From Paracoccus sp. JM45 (GTDB lineage: Bacteria; Pseudomonadota; Alphaproteobacteria; Rhodobacterales; Rhodobacteraceae): 64,000 nucleotides of DNA. Made by a program: the position numbers and the translations under genes. The notes under the pieces were generated by a model. The model was not told the origin of the DNA. It saw only the letters and a program-made list of their open reading frames with translations, and ran no database searches. The stretch spans positions 62,001 to 126,000 of the forward strand of contig NZ_QQVY01000003.1 in the NCBI RefSeq assembly GCF_003590715.1, read 5' to 3'. Shown here piece after piece: positions 1 through 8,030 of this stretch (position 1 is its first letter; each line of letters begins with the position of its first letter).

Positions 1-57
1 CAGATCGCCCACGGTGGCGTTCAACTGGCCGATGGTCAGGCGGAAGCGTTCGGTCAT
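1..57 (-). CDS. nadE: NAD+ synthetase, N-terminal fragment (cut by window edge)
   Basis: Only the first 19 codons are inside the window, read leftwards from an ATG at 55-57. They encode MTERFRLTIGQLNATVGDL, which resembles the opening strand of the nitrilase-like glutaminase domain of glutamine-dependent NAD+ synthetase (an RLTxxQLNxTVGDL pattern). That enzyme amidates deamido-NAD in the last step of NAD biosynthesis. The divergent MORN-repeat gene starts about 110 bases away, so the gap between them carries both promoters. The call rests on a short stretch; another nitrilase-superfamily protein is possible. Confidence 0.7.
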   Translation of the reverse strand, partial: MTERFRLTIGQLNATVGDL

Positions 58-165
58 GGTCTGATCCCCTGTGGCTTGGGGTCGGGAATAAAGGATCATG
101 GCGCGAAGGAAAAGTCGCCCTTTGCGCGCGGGGCCTTGCTGGGGTAAACCTTCGGTCAAAACACC

Positions 166-1659
166 ATGAGGGCACAGGCGATGAAAGCGGCAACTCGGGC
201 GGCGACGACAGTGGGCGCAGTGGCGTTGGCACTGATGGGCATGACGGCGCAAGTGGGTGCCCAGGTCATCACCAAGCAATATGACGATGGCGGTGTCTAT
301 GAGGGCACCTTCCGCAACGGGTTGCAGCATGGCCGCGGCAGCTATGTCCTGCCGAACGGCTACAGTTACGAAGGTGACTGGGTCGAGGGCCAGATCATGG
401 GGCAGGGCCGCGCCGAATTTCCTAACGGGTCGGTCTATGAAGGCCAGTTCGCACGCGGCAAGCCCGATGGTCAGGGCAAGATCACCTATGCCGATGGTGG
501 CACATATGAAGGCGCTTGGGTCGCGGGTGAAATTACCGGCGAGGGCACGGCCACCTATGCCAATGGTTCCGTTTATACAGGACAGTTCGAAAAGGGCCTG
601 CATCACGGCAAGGGCGTGCTGAACCAGTCGAACGGCTATCGCTATGACGGGGACTGGGTGTCGGGCGTGAAGGAAGGGCAGGGCCAGATCACCTATCCCG
701 ATGGGGCGACCTATCAGGGCGGCATGCTGGCCGGACAACGCGCGGGTAAAGGCAAGCTGACCATGGCCGACGGTCTGACCTATGACGGTGTCTGGGCTGC
801 GGGGCAGATGTCGGGCAATGGCGTGTTGATCCAATCCACGGGCGACAAATACGAAGGCGCGCTGGAAGGCGGGCGGCGTCAGGGCAAAGGCGTCGCCACC
901 TATGCCAATGGCGACGTCTATGACGGCGAATTCGCGCAAGACCGTCGCGACGGGCAGGGGACCTTCACGGGTGCCGATGGCTATGTCTATGTCGGGGAAT
1001 GGTCGCAGGGCCGGATGGAGGGACGGGGCCAGATCACCTATCCCGACGGGTCCATCTATCTTGGTCAGATGCGCGCCGACCGGCCCAATGGCAGCGGCAA
1101 GATCACCTATGCCGATGGCTCGACCTATGAGGGCCAGTGGTCCGAAGGTGTGATCGAAGGCGACGGCAAGGCCAGCTATGCCAATGGAATGGTCTATGAA
1201 GGCAGCTTCCGCAATGCCCGCAATGACGGGCAGGGGCGCATGTCCTATCCCGACGGTTACGTCTATTCCGGTGCTTGGAAAGACGGGCAGCGCCACGGCG
1301 AAGGTCAGGCGACCTATCCCGACGGCACGGTCTATACCGGCAGCTTCGTCAATGGCGTCCGCGAAGGTCAGGGCCGTCTGACAACCCCCGACGGCTTTAT
1401 CTATGACGGCGGCTGGAAGGGTGGCGAAATTGACGGCGCGGGCATTGCCACCTATGCCAATGGCGACAAATACGAAGGTAATTTCGCCGCTGGAAAGCGT
1501 CAGGGTGAAGGTGTCATGCGCTATGCCACCGGTCAGGTCGCATCGGGCGAATGGCAGGATAACCGCCTGATCAAAGCGGATGAAAAATCCGAAGGTGACG
1601 TGCCCGCCGACGGTGCCGCAACGCCCCAATTACCTTCCGAAAGCACCAGCCAGCCGTAA
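166..1659 (+). CDS. Exported MORN-repeat protein
   Basis: The 497-residue protein starts with a signal peptide (hydrophobic core about residues 15-30, cleavage near AQVGAQ). From about residue 44 to 455 it is an uninterrupted tandem of 18 MORN repeats of 23 residues, each following YxGxWxxGxxxGxGxxxYxxG, plus one partial repeat, and ends in a polar Glu/Pro/Ser-rich tail. MORN repeats form elongated beta-hairpin arrays that often bind other proteins or lipids; no catalytic domain is visible, so the function is unknown. The ATG at 181 has a better-placed GAGGG than the one at 166, so the true start may be five codons later. DNA of neighbouring repeats is very similar, so copy number could vary between strains. 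Confidence 0.88.
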   Translation: MRAQAMKAATRAATTVGAVALALMGMTAQVGAQVITKQYDDGGVYEGTFRNGLQHGRGSYVLPNGYSYEGDWVEGQIMGQGRAEFPNGSVYEGQFARGKPDGQGKITYADGGTYEGAWVAGEITGEGTATYANGSVYTGQFEKGLHHGKGVLNQSNGYRYDGDWVSGVKEGQGQITYPDGATYQGGMLAGQRAGKGKLTMADGLTYDGVWAAGQMSGNGVLIQSTGDKYEGALEGGRRQGKGVATYANGDVYDGEFAQDRRDGQGTFTGADGYVYVGEWSQGRMEGRGQITYPDGSIYLGQMRADRPNGSGKITYADGSTYEGQWSEGVIEGDGKASYANGMVYEGSFRNARNDGQGRMSYPDGYVYSGAWKDGQRHGEGQATYPDGTVYTGSFVNGVREGQGRLTTPDGFIYDGGWKGGEIDGAGIATYANGDKYEGNFAAGKRQGEGVMRYATGQVASGEWQDNRLIKADEKSEGDVPADGAATPQLPSESTSQP

Positions 1660-1665
1660 AAATTT

Positions 1666-1697
1666 CAAAGCCCCGTCGGATCAGGGGCGGGGCTTTG
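1666..1697 (-). terminator. Intrinsic terminator between convergent genes
   Basis: Perfect 10-bp inverted repeat CAAAGCCCCG (1666-1675) and CGGGGCTTTG (1688-1697) with a 12-base loop. On the minus strand the stem is followed by AAATTTTT, so it should end transcripts of the YcjX/YcjF-like pair; on the plus strand it lies just after the MORN gene stop but has no T run. Confidence 0.75.
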
Positions 1698-1730
1698 AAC
1701 ATCCTGATGGTCACATCGGGTCACGCGGCC

Positions 1731-2798
1731 TCATCGGTCCTGATCATCATTTCCGAACAAACCGCGCAGGCCACGGCTGACCAGATTGCCCACTTTGGGG
1801 CGGGGCTGGGCGATGAAGGGCAGGGGGCGGCAAACCTCCATCGCGGCGATGCCGACGCGGGCGGTCAGGGCGCCATTGACCAGACCTTCACCAAAACGGC
1901 GCGACAGCTTGGCAAGGATACCGCCGCCTGCGACGGTATGGATCAGATCATCACCCGCCGCGACGGCACCCGTGGCGATCAGATGCGTCATCACCGTGCG
2001 CGCCAGACGCCAGCCGCCGACAGCACCGGCGCGGCCGCCGTAAATCTCGGCCATGCGGCGGATCATGCGCAGGTTCGCGGCAAGGGCGGCAGCGACATCG
2101 GCAAAGGCCAATGGAACCAGTGCGGTGGTGGCGGCCACGGTGCGGGCGGCGGCCTCGATCTCGCGCCGCGCCAGTTGGTCCAGGGGGGCCAGCAGTTCAG
2201 CCTCGGCCAGAGTCAGCAGGGCTGCGGCGTCAAAGGTTTCGGACCGGCGTTCGGCCAGACGCTGGCGCTGCCATTCCATTTCGGGACGCTTGGCATAAAT
2301 GGTGACCAGTTGATCGGTGACCAGCTTGGCCTGATCGAAGCTGTCATCGGCCAGCGCCGTTCCCGCACGGCGTTGCAGCATGTCGATCTTGGCAAAGCGC
2401 CGCCACGCCCGCCATTCCCGAAATGCCATCCCCAGACAGGCCAACGTGAACAACCCGAACAGCGTGATCGCGATCCACCCAAGCAAGGGATAGCTGACCA
2501 TCAGCCCGTTGATGAAATCCAGCGCAGCAACCCCCAGCAGGAAGGTGAACAGTGCCACGCCGGTGTTGATGAAGAACCGCGTCATGCGCGATGGCGGGCG
2601 ACCGACAAGGCGGGTCACCATCTCCATTGTGCGGGGGCGGGGCAGGGGCGCTGTCGGTTCGTCGATGGCGGGGGCATCGGCGGGGTTGGGGGCGTCATCC
2701 GCGCTGTGTTCGACATGCGGCGCACGGGCAGCGTCGCGCACGGGTTCGTCAAGTTCGATCAGGACGGGGCCGCGGGGGCGTTTGGGCTGGTTGCTCAC
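1731..2798 (-). CDS. YcjF-like DUF697 inner-membrane protein
   Basis: The 355-residue protein has a polar Pro/Asp-rich N-terminal tail of about 60 residues, then two membrane segments (roughly 73-95 and 100-122), a charged cytoplasmic stretch, and a C-terminal DUF697 domain with alternating Ala-rich helices and a Gly-rich segment near 265-280. This is the arrangement of the YcjF/TIGR01620 family. Its start overlaps the stop of the upstream YcjX-like gene by four bases (ATGA), so the two are translationally coupled, as ycjX-ycjF are in Escherichia coli, where both belong to the phage-shock/heat-shock response. The biochemical role of the family is not established. Confidence 0.82.
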   Translation of the reverse strand: MSNQPKRPRGPVLIELDEPVRDAARAPHVEHSADDAPNPADAPAIDEPTAPLPRPRTMEMVTRLVGRPPSRMTRFFINTGVALFTFLLGVAALDFINGLMVSYPLLGWIAITLFGLFTLACLGMAFREWRAWRRFAKIDMLQRRAGTALADDSFDQAKLVTDQLVTIYAKRPEMEWQRQRLAERRSETFDAAALLTLAEAELLAPLDQLARREIEAAARTVAATTALVPLAFADVAAALAANLRMIRRMAEIYGGRAGAVGGWRLARTVMTHLIATGAVAAGDDLIHTVAGGGILAKLSRRFGEGLVNGALTARVGIAAMEVCRPLPFIAQPRPKVGNLVSRGLRGLFGNDDQDR

Positions 2799-4165
2799 AG
2801 GCGGTCTCCGATCAGGAATTCGGCGGCGCGGTCCAAGCGGATATGGGGCGGTCCGTCACCGGGGCGCGTGGTCAGGGGGGCGGGGGCGAAATTCATGATG
2901 GCGTAATCTGCGTCCAGCCAGGCATCCGCCTCTGCCCGCGCCGGATGCAGCAGCATCGAGGGATCGGTCGGCAGTTCGCCGGGATAAAACGCCGCCTGCC
3001 GCCCGTCCAGCAAGCGGCCGCGCACGACGGGCAGTTCGTCGTCGCCCTGGCGGATCATGTCTTCGGTCGTGGCACGCAGGGCGGCAATCGCCATCGCCTC
3101 GGTCCGGGCACCTTGGAAATCGGCGCGGTCGCGGGCGTCGCGCAGCATGGATGACAGCACCGCTGTCAGCCGGTTGTGCTGGATGTGATGCAAGTGGTCG
3201 GCCTTGGTCGCGGCGAACAGGATACGTTCCACCCGCCGTGTCCCCAGCAGCTGCGCCAGCCAGCCCGCGCGTCCGGGGCGGAAGGCGCTCAGGATGTCGG
3301 CCATGGCGCGGCGCATGTCCTCGACCGCGCGGGGGCCTTGGTGGATTGCGCCCAGCACATCGACCAGCACCACCTGCCGGTCGATACGGGCGAAATGGTC
3401 GCGGAAGAACGGTTTCACCACGCGCGATTTATAGGCGTCGAAGCGGCGGCGGAATTCGCGGCCCAGTTTGCCGCCCTGCAATTCGGGTGGCAGGGGTGCA
3501 AAGGTCAGGGCGGGCGATCCCGCCATTTCACCGGGGATCAGGAAGCGACCCGGTGTGCAATCGGACCAGCCTGCGTCACGCGCGGCATTCAGATGGGCGG
3601 TATAGATGTCGGCCAGTTGTTGCGCCTGCGGTTCGGCAAAATGATCGGCGGCTTGGACCTGTGACAGGGCAGTACGGAATTGGTCGGCACCGGGACGTCC
3701 GTCGATGCGGTCAAAGACCTCGGCCGACCAAGTGGCGAAATCGCGGTCCATCAGGCGCAGGTCCAGCAGCCATTCGCCCGGATAATCGACAATATCCAGA
3801 TGGATGACACGCGGGCCACGCAGGCTGCCGAACAGCCCGCCCGATTCCATCCGCAATGACAGGCGCAGCTGGCTGACATGACGGGTGCCATCGGGCCAAT
3901 GCGGTTCGGGGCCGGTCAATGCGGCCAGATGGCGTTCGAAGTCAAAACGCGGGATGGTGTCATCGGGCTGGGGTTGCAGCCAAGCCGCCTTGATACGCCC
4001 GTCCGAGGCTGCACGCAGCGCCTGCATCCGCCCCCGTTCCAGTAAATTGGCCACAAGCGAGGTGATAAAGACCGTCTTGCCCGCACGGGACAGGCCCGTC
4101 ACCCCGACCCTGATGACCGGATCGCCAAGGCCCAGCCCTTCGATCATGTCGCTGCCGATGCCCAT
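2795..4165 (-). CDS. YcjX-family (DUF463) P-loop NTPase
   Basis: The 456-residue protein belongs to the YcjX/DUF463 family. A P-loop GLSRAGKT lies at residues 24-31, followed by a conserved long insert-rich NTPase domain; DYPGEW near residue 130 is the likely switch/Walker B region, LVDVLGA near 267 is another conserved strand, and ATKAD near 321 matches the guanine-specificity (TKxD) motif. YcjX proteins are stress-associated GTPase-like proteins of unknown target. The first gene of a two-gene operon with the DUF697 protein. No membrane segment is predicted, so it probably acts in the cytosol at the membrane with its partner. Confidence 0.85.
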   Translation of the reverse strand: MGIGSDMIEGLGLGDPVIRVGVTGLSRAGKTVFITSLVANLLERGRMQALRAASDGRIKAAWLQPQPDDTIPRFDFERHLAALTGPEPHWPDGTRHVSQLRLSLRMESGGLFGSLRGPRVIHLDIVDYPGEWLLDLRLMDRDFATWSAEVFDRIDGRPGADQFRTALSQVQAADHFAEPQAQQLADIYTAHLNAARDAGWSDCTPGRFLIPGEMAGSPALTFAPLPPELQGGKLGREFRRRFDAYKSRVVKPFFRDHFARIDRQVVLVDVLGAIHQGPRAVEDMRRAMADILSAFRPGRAGWLAQLLGTRRVERILFAATKADHLHHIQHNRLTAVLSSMLRDARDRADFQGARTEAMAIAALRATTEDMIRQGDDELPVVRGRLLDGRQAAFYPGELPTDPSMLLHPARAEADAWLDADYAIMNFAPAPLTTRPGDGPPHIRLDRAAEFLIGDRL

Positions 4166-4292
4166 GCTGCCCCTCCGGTCTTATCACTGCGGCTTAACGC
4201 CTTTGGCCGCAGGATAGGTCCGCGGGGTGGGGAAAGTCACCACCCGACATGGTGATTGCACCTGCATGCCGCAGGGCGGTATCACCGCAGCC

Positions 4293-6698
4293 ATGTCACA
4301 GACCCTGCCCATCGACGAAATCCTGCCCGAACTTTGCGCGACACTGGCCCGTGACGGACGCGCCGTGCTGGTTGCGCCCCCCGGTGCAGGCAAGACGACG
4401 CGCGTGCCGCTGGCGTTGATGGACCAGATCGCGGGCCGCATCCTGATGCTTGAACCGCGTCGCCTGGCCGCCCGTGCCGCTGCCGAGCGCATGGCCGACA
4501 GTCTGGGCGAGGCGGTGGGCAACCGCGTCGGCTACCGCATTCGCGGCGAATCTGTCGCGGGCAGCCGGATCGAGGTGGTGACCGAGGGCATCCTGACCCG
4601 CATGATCCAATCCGATCCTTCGCTGGATGGCATCGGCTGCGTGATCTTTGATGAATTCCACGAACGCAGCCTGAATGCCGATCTGGGACTGGCCCTTGTC
4701 TGGGAGGCGCGCGGTGCGCTGCGGGACGATCTGTCCGTGCTGGTCATGTCGGCCACGCTGGATGCCGGACCGGTGGCGGCGCTGTTGGATGACGCACCGG
4801 TCGTCACCTCGGACGGGCGGGCGTATCCGGTGGAAACCCGTTGGTTGGACCGGCCCTTGCCGCAGGGCGTCCGGTTGGTGGACGAGGCTGCACGCCTGAT
4901 CCGCATTGCCGCCGCCGAGACCGTCGAAACCGGCGGCTCGATCCTTGCCTTCCTGCCGGGAGAAGGGGAAATCAGGCGCGTCATGGCACAGCTTTCCGGC
5001 ATGGGTCACGACATTCTGCCGCTTTACGGCGCGCTGGATGCCAAGGCCCAGCGTGCGGCGCTGTCGGAACCGGGCGCAAGGCGGCGGATCGTGCTGGCCA
5101 CGGCCATTGCAGAAACCTCGCTGACGATCCCGCAGGTGCGGGTGGTGGTCGATGCAGGGCGTGCGCGACGGGCAAGATTCGATGCAGGCAGCGGCATGTC
5201 GCGGCTGGTCACCGAACGCGTCAGCCGGGCCGAGGCCGACCAGCGCCGTGGCCGCGCGGGCCGCGTCGCGCCGGGCATCTGTTATCGCCTCTGGGCACGG
5301 GTCGAGGAAGGCGCGCTGCCTGCCTATGCTCCGCCTGAAATCACCGTCGCCGACCTGTCGGGGCTGGCGCTGGAATTGGCCAGCTGGGGGGCAGATGCCT
5401 CCGATCTGGCCTTCCTGACCCCGCCCCCCGAAGGCGCGCTGGCCGAGGCGCGGTCCCTGCTGACCGCCCTGCAGGCGCTGGGCCGTGATGGGCGCATCAC
5501 CGATCACGGGCGGGCCTTGGCGCGACTGCCGCTGCACCCGCGTCTGGCGCATATGCTGATCCTTGCGGGGCGCGGGGCGGCCGATCTGGCGGCCCTGCTG
5601 TCGGACCGTGATCCCTTGCGCGGGGTGGGGGTCGATCTGTCCCTGCGCCTGACCGCCATCCGCGATCCCAAGCGGTTCCCCGATCAGGTGAACCGTCAGG
5701 CCGTCCAGCGCATCCGTGACGAATCCACCCGCCTGCGCCGCATGGTGGCGGACCAGCCCGCGCTGTCGGCGGGGGGCATGGCGTCGCTGGCCTATCCCGA
5801 CCGCATCGGGTTGCGCCGCAAGGGCGATGACGCGCGCTTCGTGCTGTCGGGCGGCAAGGGGGCGGTGATCGATAATGCCGATATTCTGGCCGGTCAGCGT
5901 CTGATCGTTGCCGTCGATCTGGATGGGGACCAGCGCGAGGCGCGCATCCGCATGGCCGCCACGCTGGACGAATCCGACCTGCGCGCCCTGCATGGCGACC
6001 GCATCGAACAGGTGCAGATCTGCGAATGGTCGCGCCGCGAAGGCCGCGTCATCGCCCGCGAACAGGACCGCCTTGGCGCGCTGGTGCTGTCCGATCGCAT
6101 CTGGCGGGACGCCCCCGCAGACGCCATCGCCCGCGCCGCGCTGGAAGGTTTGCGCCTGAACGGCCTGACATGGTCGCCCGCCGCCGCCCGTTACCGCGCG
6201 CGGATCGAATTAGTCGGCGGCTTGGGTGATGTCGATGATGGCAGTCTGCTGGACGATGGCGACTGGTTGCTGCCGTGGCTGGGCCGCGTGCGCAGCCTGT
6301 CGGACCTGCGCGGCCTTGATCTGGTCGAACCGCTGAAGGCCCGCATCGGCTGGGACGGCCAGCGGCGTCTGGACCAAGCCACGCCCGCGCATTTCGTGAC
6401 GCCCTTGGGACGCAAGGTGCCCATCGATTACGACGGCGACCACCCCGAGGTGCAACTGCGCCTACAAGAGGTCTTTGGCGTCACCACCCACCCTGTCGTC
6501 GGCGGGCGACCCTTACGGATGGCGTTGCTGTCGCCGGGCGGCAAACCGGTGCAGGTGACAATGGATTTGCCGGGCTTCTGGGGCAATTCGTATCAGGACG
6601 TGCGCAAGGACATGCGCGGGCGATACCCCCGCCATCCGTGGCCCGAGGATCCGACACAGGCCGACCCCACCATGCGGGCCAAGCCGCGCGGAACATAG
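4293..6698 (+). CDS. hrpB: ATP-dependent helicase HrpB
   Basis: An 801-residue DEAH-box helicase of the HrpB family (usual length about 800-820). Visible motifs in order: P-loop PPGAGKTTR (29-37), DEFHERS (motif II, about residue 120), SATLD (motif III), AETSLTIP (motif V region) and QRRGRAGR (motif VI), then the helicase-associated HA2 domain and the C-terminal HrpB domain ending in an HPWPEDP-type segment typical of this family. An upstream in-frame ATG at 4227 would add 22 residues of no family resemblance, so the ATG at 4293 is preferred. HrpB is assigned as an RNA helicase by homology; its cellular substrate is poorly known. Confidence 0.93.
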   Translation: MSQTLPIDEILPELCATLARDGRAVLVAPPGAGKTTRVPLALMDQIAGRILMLEPRRLAARAAAERMADSLGEAVGNRVGYRIRGESVAGSRIEVVTEGILTRMIQSDPSLDGIGCVIFDEFHERSLNADLGLALVWEARGALRDDLSVLVMSATLDAGPVAALLDDAPVVTSDGRAYPVETRWLDRPLPQGVRLVDEAARLIRIAAAETVETGGSILAFLPGEGEIRRVMAQLSGMGHDILPLYGALDAKAQRAALSEPGARRRIVLATAIAETSLTIPQVRVVVDAGRARRARFDAGSGMSRLVTERVSRAEADQRRGRAGRVAPGICYRLWARVEEGALPAYAPPEITVADLSGLALELASWGADASDLAFLTPPPEGALAEARSLLTALQALGRDGRITDHGRALARLPLHPRLAHMLILAGRGAADLAALLSDRDPLRGVGVDLSLRLTAIRDPKRFPDQVNRQAVQRIRDESTRLRRMVADQPALSAGGMASLAYPDRIGLRRKGDDARFVLSGGKGAVIDNADILAGQRLIVAVDLDGDQREARIRMAATLDESDLRALHGDRIEQVQICEWSRREGRVIAREQDRLGALVLSDRIWRDAPADAIARAALEGLRLNGLTWSPAAARYRARIELVGGLGDVDDGSLLDDGDWLLPWLGRVRSLSDLRGLDLVEPLKARIGWDGQRRLDQATPAHFVTPLGRKVPIDYDGDHPEVQLRLQEVFGVTTHPVVGGRPLRMALLSPGGKPVQVTMDLPGFWGNSYQDVRKDMRGRYPRHPWPEDPTQADPTMRAKPRGT

Positions 6699-6701
6699 GG
6701 A

Positions 6702-7034
6702 TTAGTCGATCGGGCGGATCAGCTTTTGATCCAGCACCCGCAAGACGGTCGCCAGATCATGCCCGCGCTTCAGGATGCGCCCATCCATGGCGATTACAGC
6801 ATACAGTCCTTGGGCATTGCGAAGCCGCGGGCGTTTCTCGATGCGGTAAAGCGGATGTTCGGCGGCGCGGCGAAAGACGCTGAAAACCGCAACCTCGCGC
6901 AGGAAGGACATGCCGTAATCGCGCCATTCGCCCGCCGCGACAAAACGGCCATAGGTGGACAGGATCAGGTTCAATTCCTTGCGGTCGAAAACGACCTGTT
7001 CAGGGATCGGCTGGATCGGCGGCTGTGCGTTCAT
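6702..7034 (-). CDS. DUF2794 domain protein
   Basis: A 110-residue protein matching the alphaproteobacterial DUF2794 family throughout: FDRKELNLILSTYG, AGEWRDY, AVFSVFRRA, YRIEKRPRL and the C-terminal LKRGHDLATVLRVLD. No signal peptide or membrane segment, so it is probably cytosolic. Function unknown. Convergent with hrpB, with only three bases between the stops. Confidence 0.85.
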   Translation of the reverse strand: MNAQPPIQPIPEQVVFDRKELNLILSTYGRFVAAGEWRDYGMSFLREVAVFSVFRRAAEHPLYRIEKRPRLRNAQGLYAVIAMDGRILKRGHDLATVLRVLDQKLIRPID

Positions 7035-7073
7035 CGGATGATGGTGGCACAGCCTGCGCGGTCAGATCAACGA

Positions 7074-7343
7074 TTAGTAGCAGCCGATCTTATGGATCAC
7101 ACCCTTGCGATCATATTCGATGTTCAAGCGGTCGGTCCGGTAATCGGCCGTCACCATATCATCGGGTCCGACGACCCGCGTGCCATCGGGCAGGACCAGT
7201 TGATCCAGCGCCGTACGCGGTTGACCCATCAGACCCTGAAAACCTGATGCGCCACATTGGTCTTCCGCAGCATCAGGCTTTGCCGCGGGGTCACAGGCGG
7301 CCAGTAACGGCAGGGCGGCAAGGATAAGGACGGTTTGCTTCAT
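7074..7343 (-). CDS. I78-family peptidase-inhibitor-like lipoprotein (short)
   Basis: Starting at the ATG at 7341-7343, the 89-residue protein has a lipoprotein signal (lipobox LLAAC), then a compact domain with CGASGFQGLMGQ, a DGTRVVGPDD segment and a terminal DRLNIEYDRKGVIHKIGC. This is the pattern of the MEROPS I78 inhibitor family, small wedge-shaped domains, some of which inhibit serine peptidases. An upstream ATG at 7358 would overlap the preceding gene by ten bases and put five extra residues before the signal peptide, so it is less likely. Follows its longer paralogue directly; inhibitory activity is inferred from the family only. Confidence 0.78.
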   Translation of the reverse strand: MKQTVLILAALPLLAACDPAAKPDAAEDQCGASGFQGLMGQPRTALDQLVLPDGTRVVGPDDMVTADYRTDRLNIEYDRKGVIHKIGCY

Positions 7344-7348
7344 GGATA

Positions 7349-7816
7349 TCACCCGCAATCGATACTTGTGATGGTGCCTGCTTCGTCCAGACGGAACACG
7401 ACACGGTTGGGAACATAGACCTGCGCCTCGATCCCGCGGTATTCGACGATGCGATAATCGCGCGTCAGCCCCAACGACGGGATAACGCTGGACGGTTTGC
7501 CAATCGCATCACTGATCTTGGCCGCGCCGCAAAGGTCGGGTTTGCGTTCTTCCAGCCCGCTGATGCCGGATGCAGGCGTCGGTGCTGCGGGTGTGACGAC
7601 TGCCGGTGTCACAACCTCCGGCGTGACCCCTTGGGGTGCGGGGGTGACATAGGGCGTCGTTGCCGTATTGGCGTCATAGGTTGGCGCGGCATATCCCGTC
7701 GCCCCTGTGCCATAGCTGTCGGCCATCGGCGGCATGCGGTTATAGTTGCATCCTGCGACGACAGTTGCGGTCAGGGCCAAAGCGGTGGCCTGCGAAATCC
7801 ACGAAAGACGGATCAT
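7349..7816 (-). CDS. I78-like lipoprotein (long, with Pro/Thr linker)
   Basis: The 155-residue protein has a signal peptide ending in a lipobox VVAGC, a low-complexity linker rich in Pro, Thr, Val and Ala (about residues 30-90, with repeated TPxVVTPA units), and a C-terminal I78-like domain beginning LCGAAKISDAIGKP and ending GTITSIDCG. It stands directly upstream of the shorter I78-like lipoprotein on the same strand; the two probably form an operon and arose by duplication. The linker would let the domain reach across the periplasm or cell surface. No target peptidase can be named. Confidence 0.75.
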   Translation of the reverse strand: MIRLSWISQATALALTATVVAGCNYNRMPPMADSYGTGATGYAAPTYDANTATTPYVTPAPQGVTPEVVTPAVVTPAAPTPASGISGLEERKPDLCGAAKISDAIGKPSSVIPSLGLTRDYRIVEYRGIEAQVYVPNRVVFRLDEAGTITSIDCG

Positions 7817-8030
7817 ATTCTGTTATCCCTGCCAGCCCTGAACGGGCCCTTGTTTTCAGGCGACCATAGGACGCGCAACAGTACTTGAGAACCCGCCAGT
7901 TTCATCACGTTTCGATCAGCGCAAGAATATCACAGACGCTTCAGCAAAGGGATCGGCTGTGGCGGATACGGGATGATTGTCCTAGCGTCGGGGGGCAAAT
8001 CATTGCGCCGTTCTCAGGAGGAATGCAGAC

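Noticed and set aside
1695..2906. A 403-codon open frame on the plus strand over the YcjF-like gene
   Set aside because: Antisense to a clear family member, low-complexity Gly/Gln/His content, no ribosome-binding site; a shadow caused by high GC.
4296..5993. A 565-codon open frame antisense to hrpB
   Set aside because: Composition is Gln/Arg/His-rich with no domain, and the opposite strand holds all the helicase motifs.
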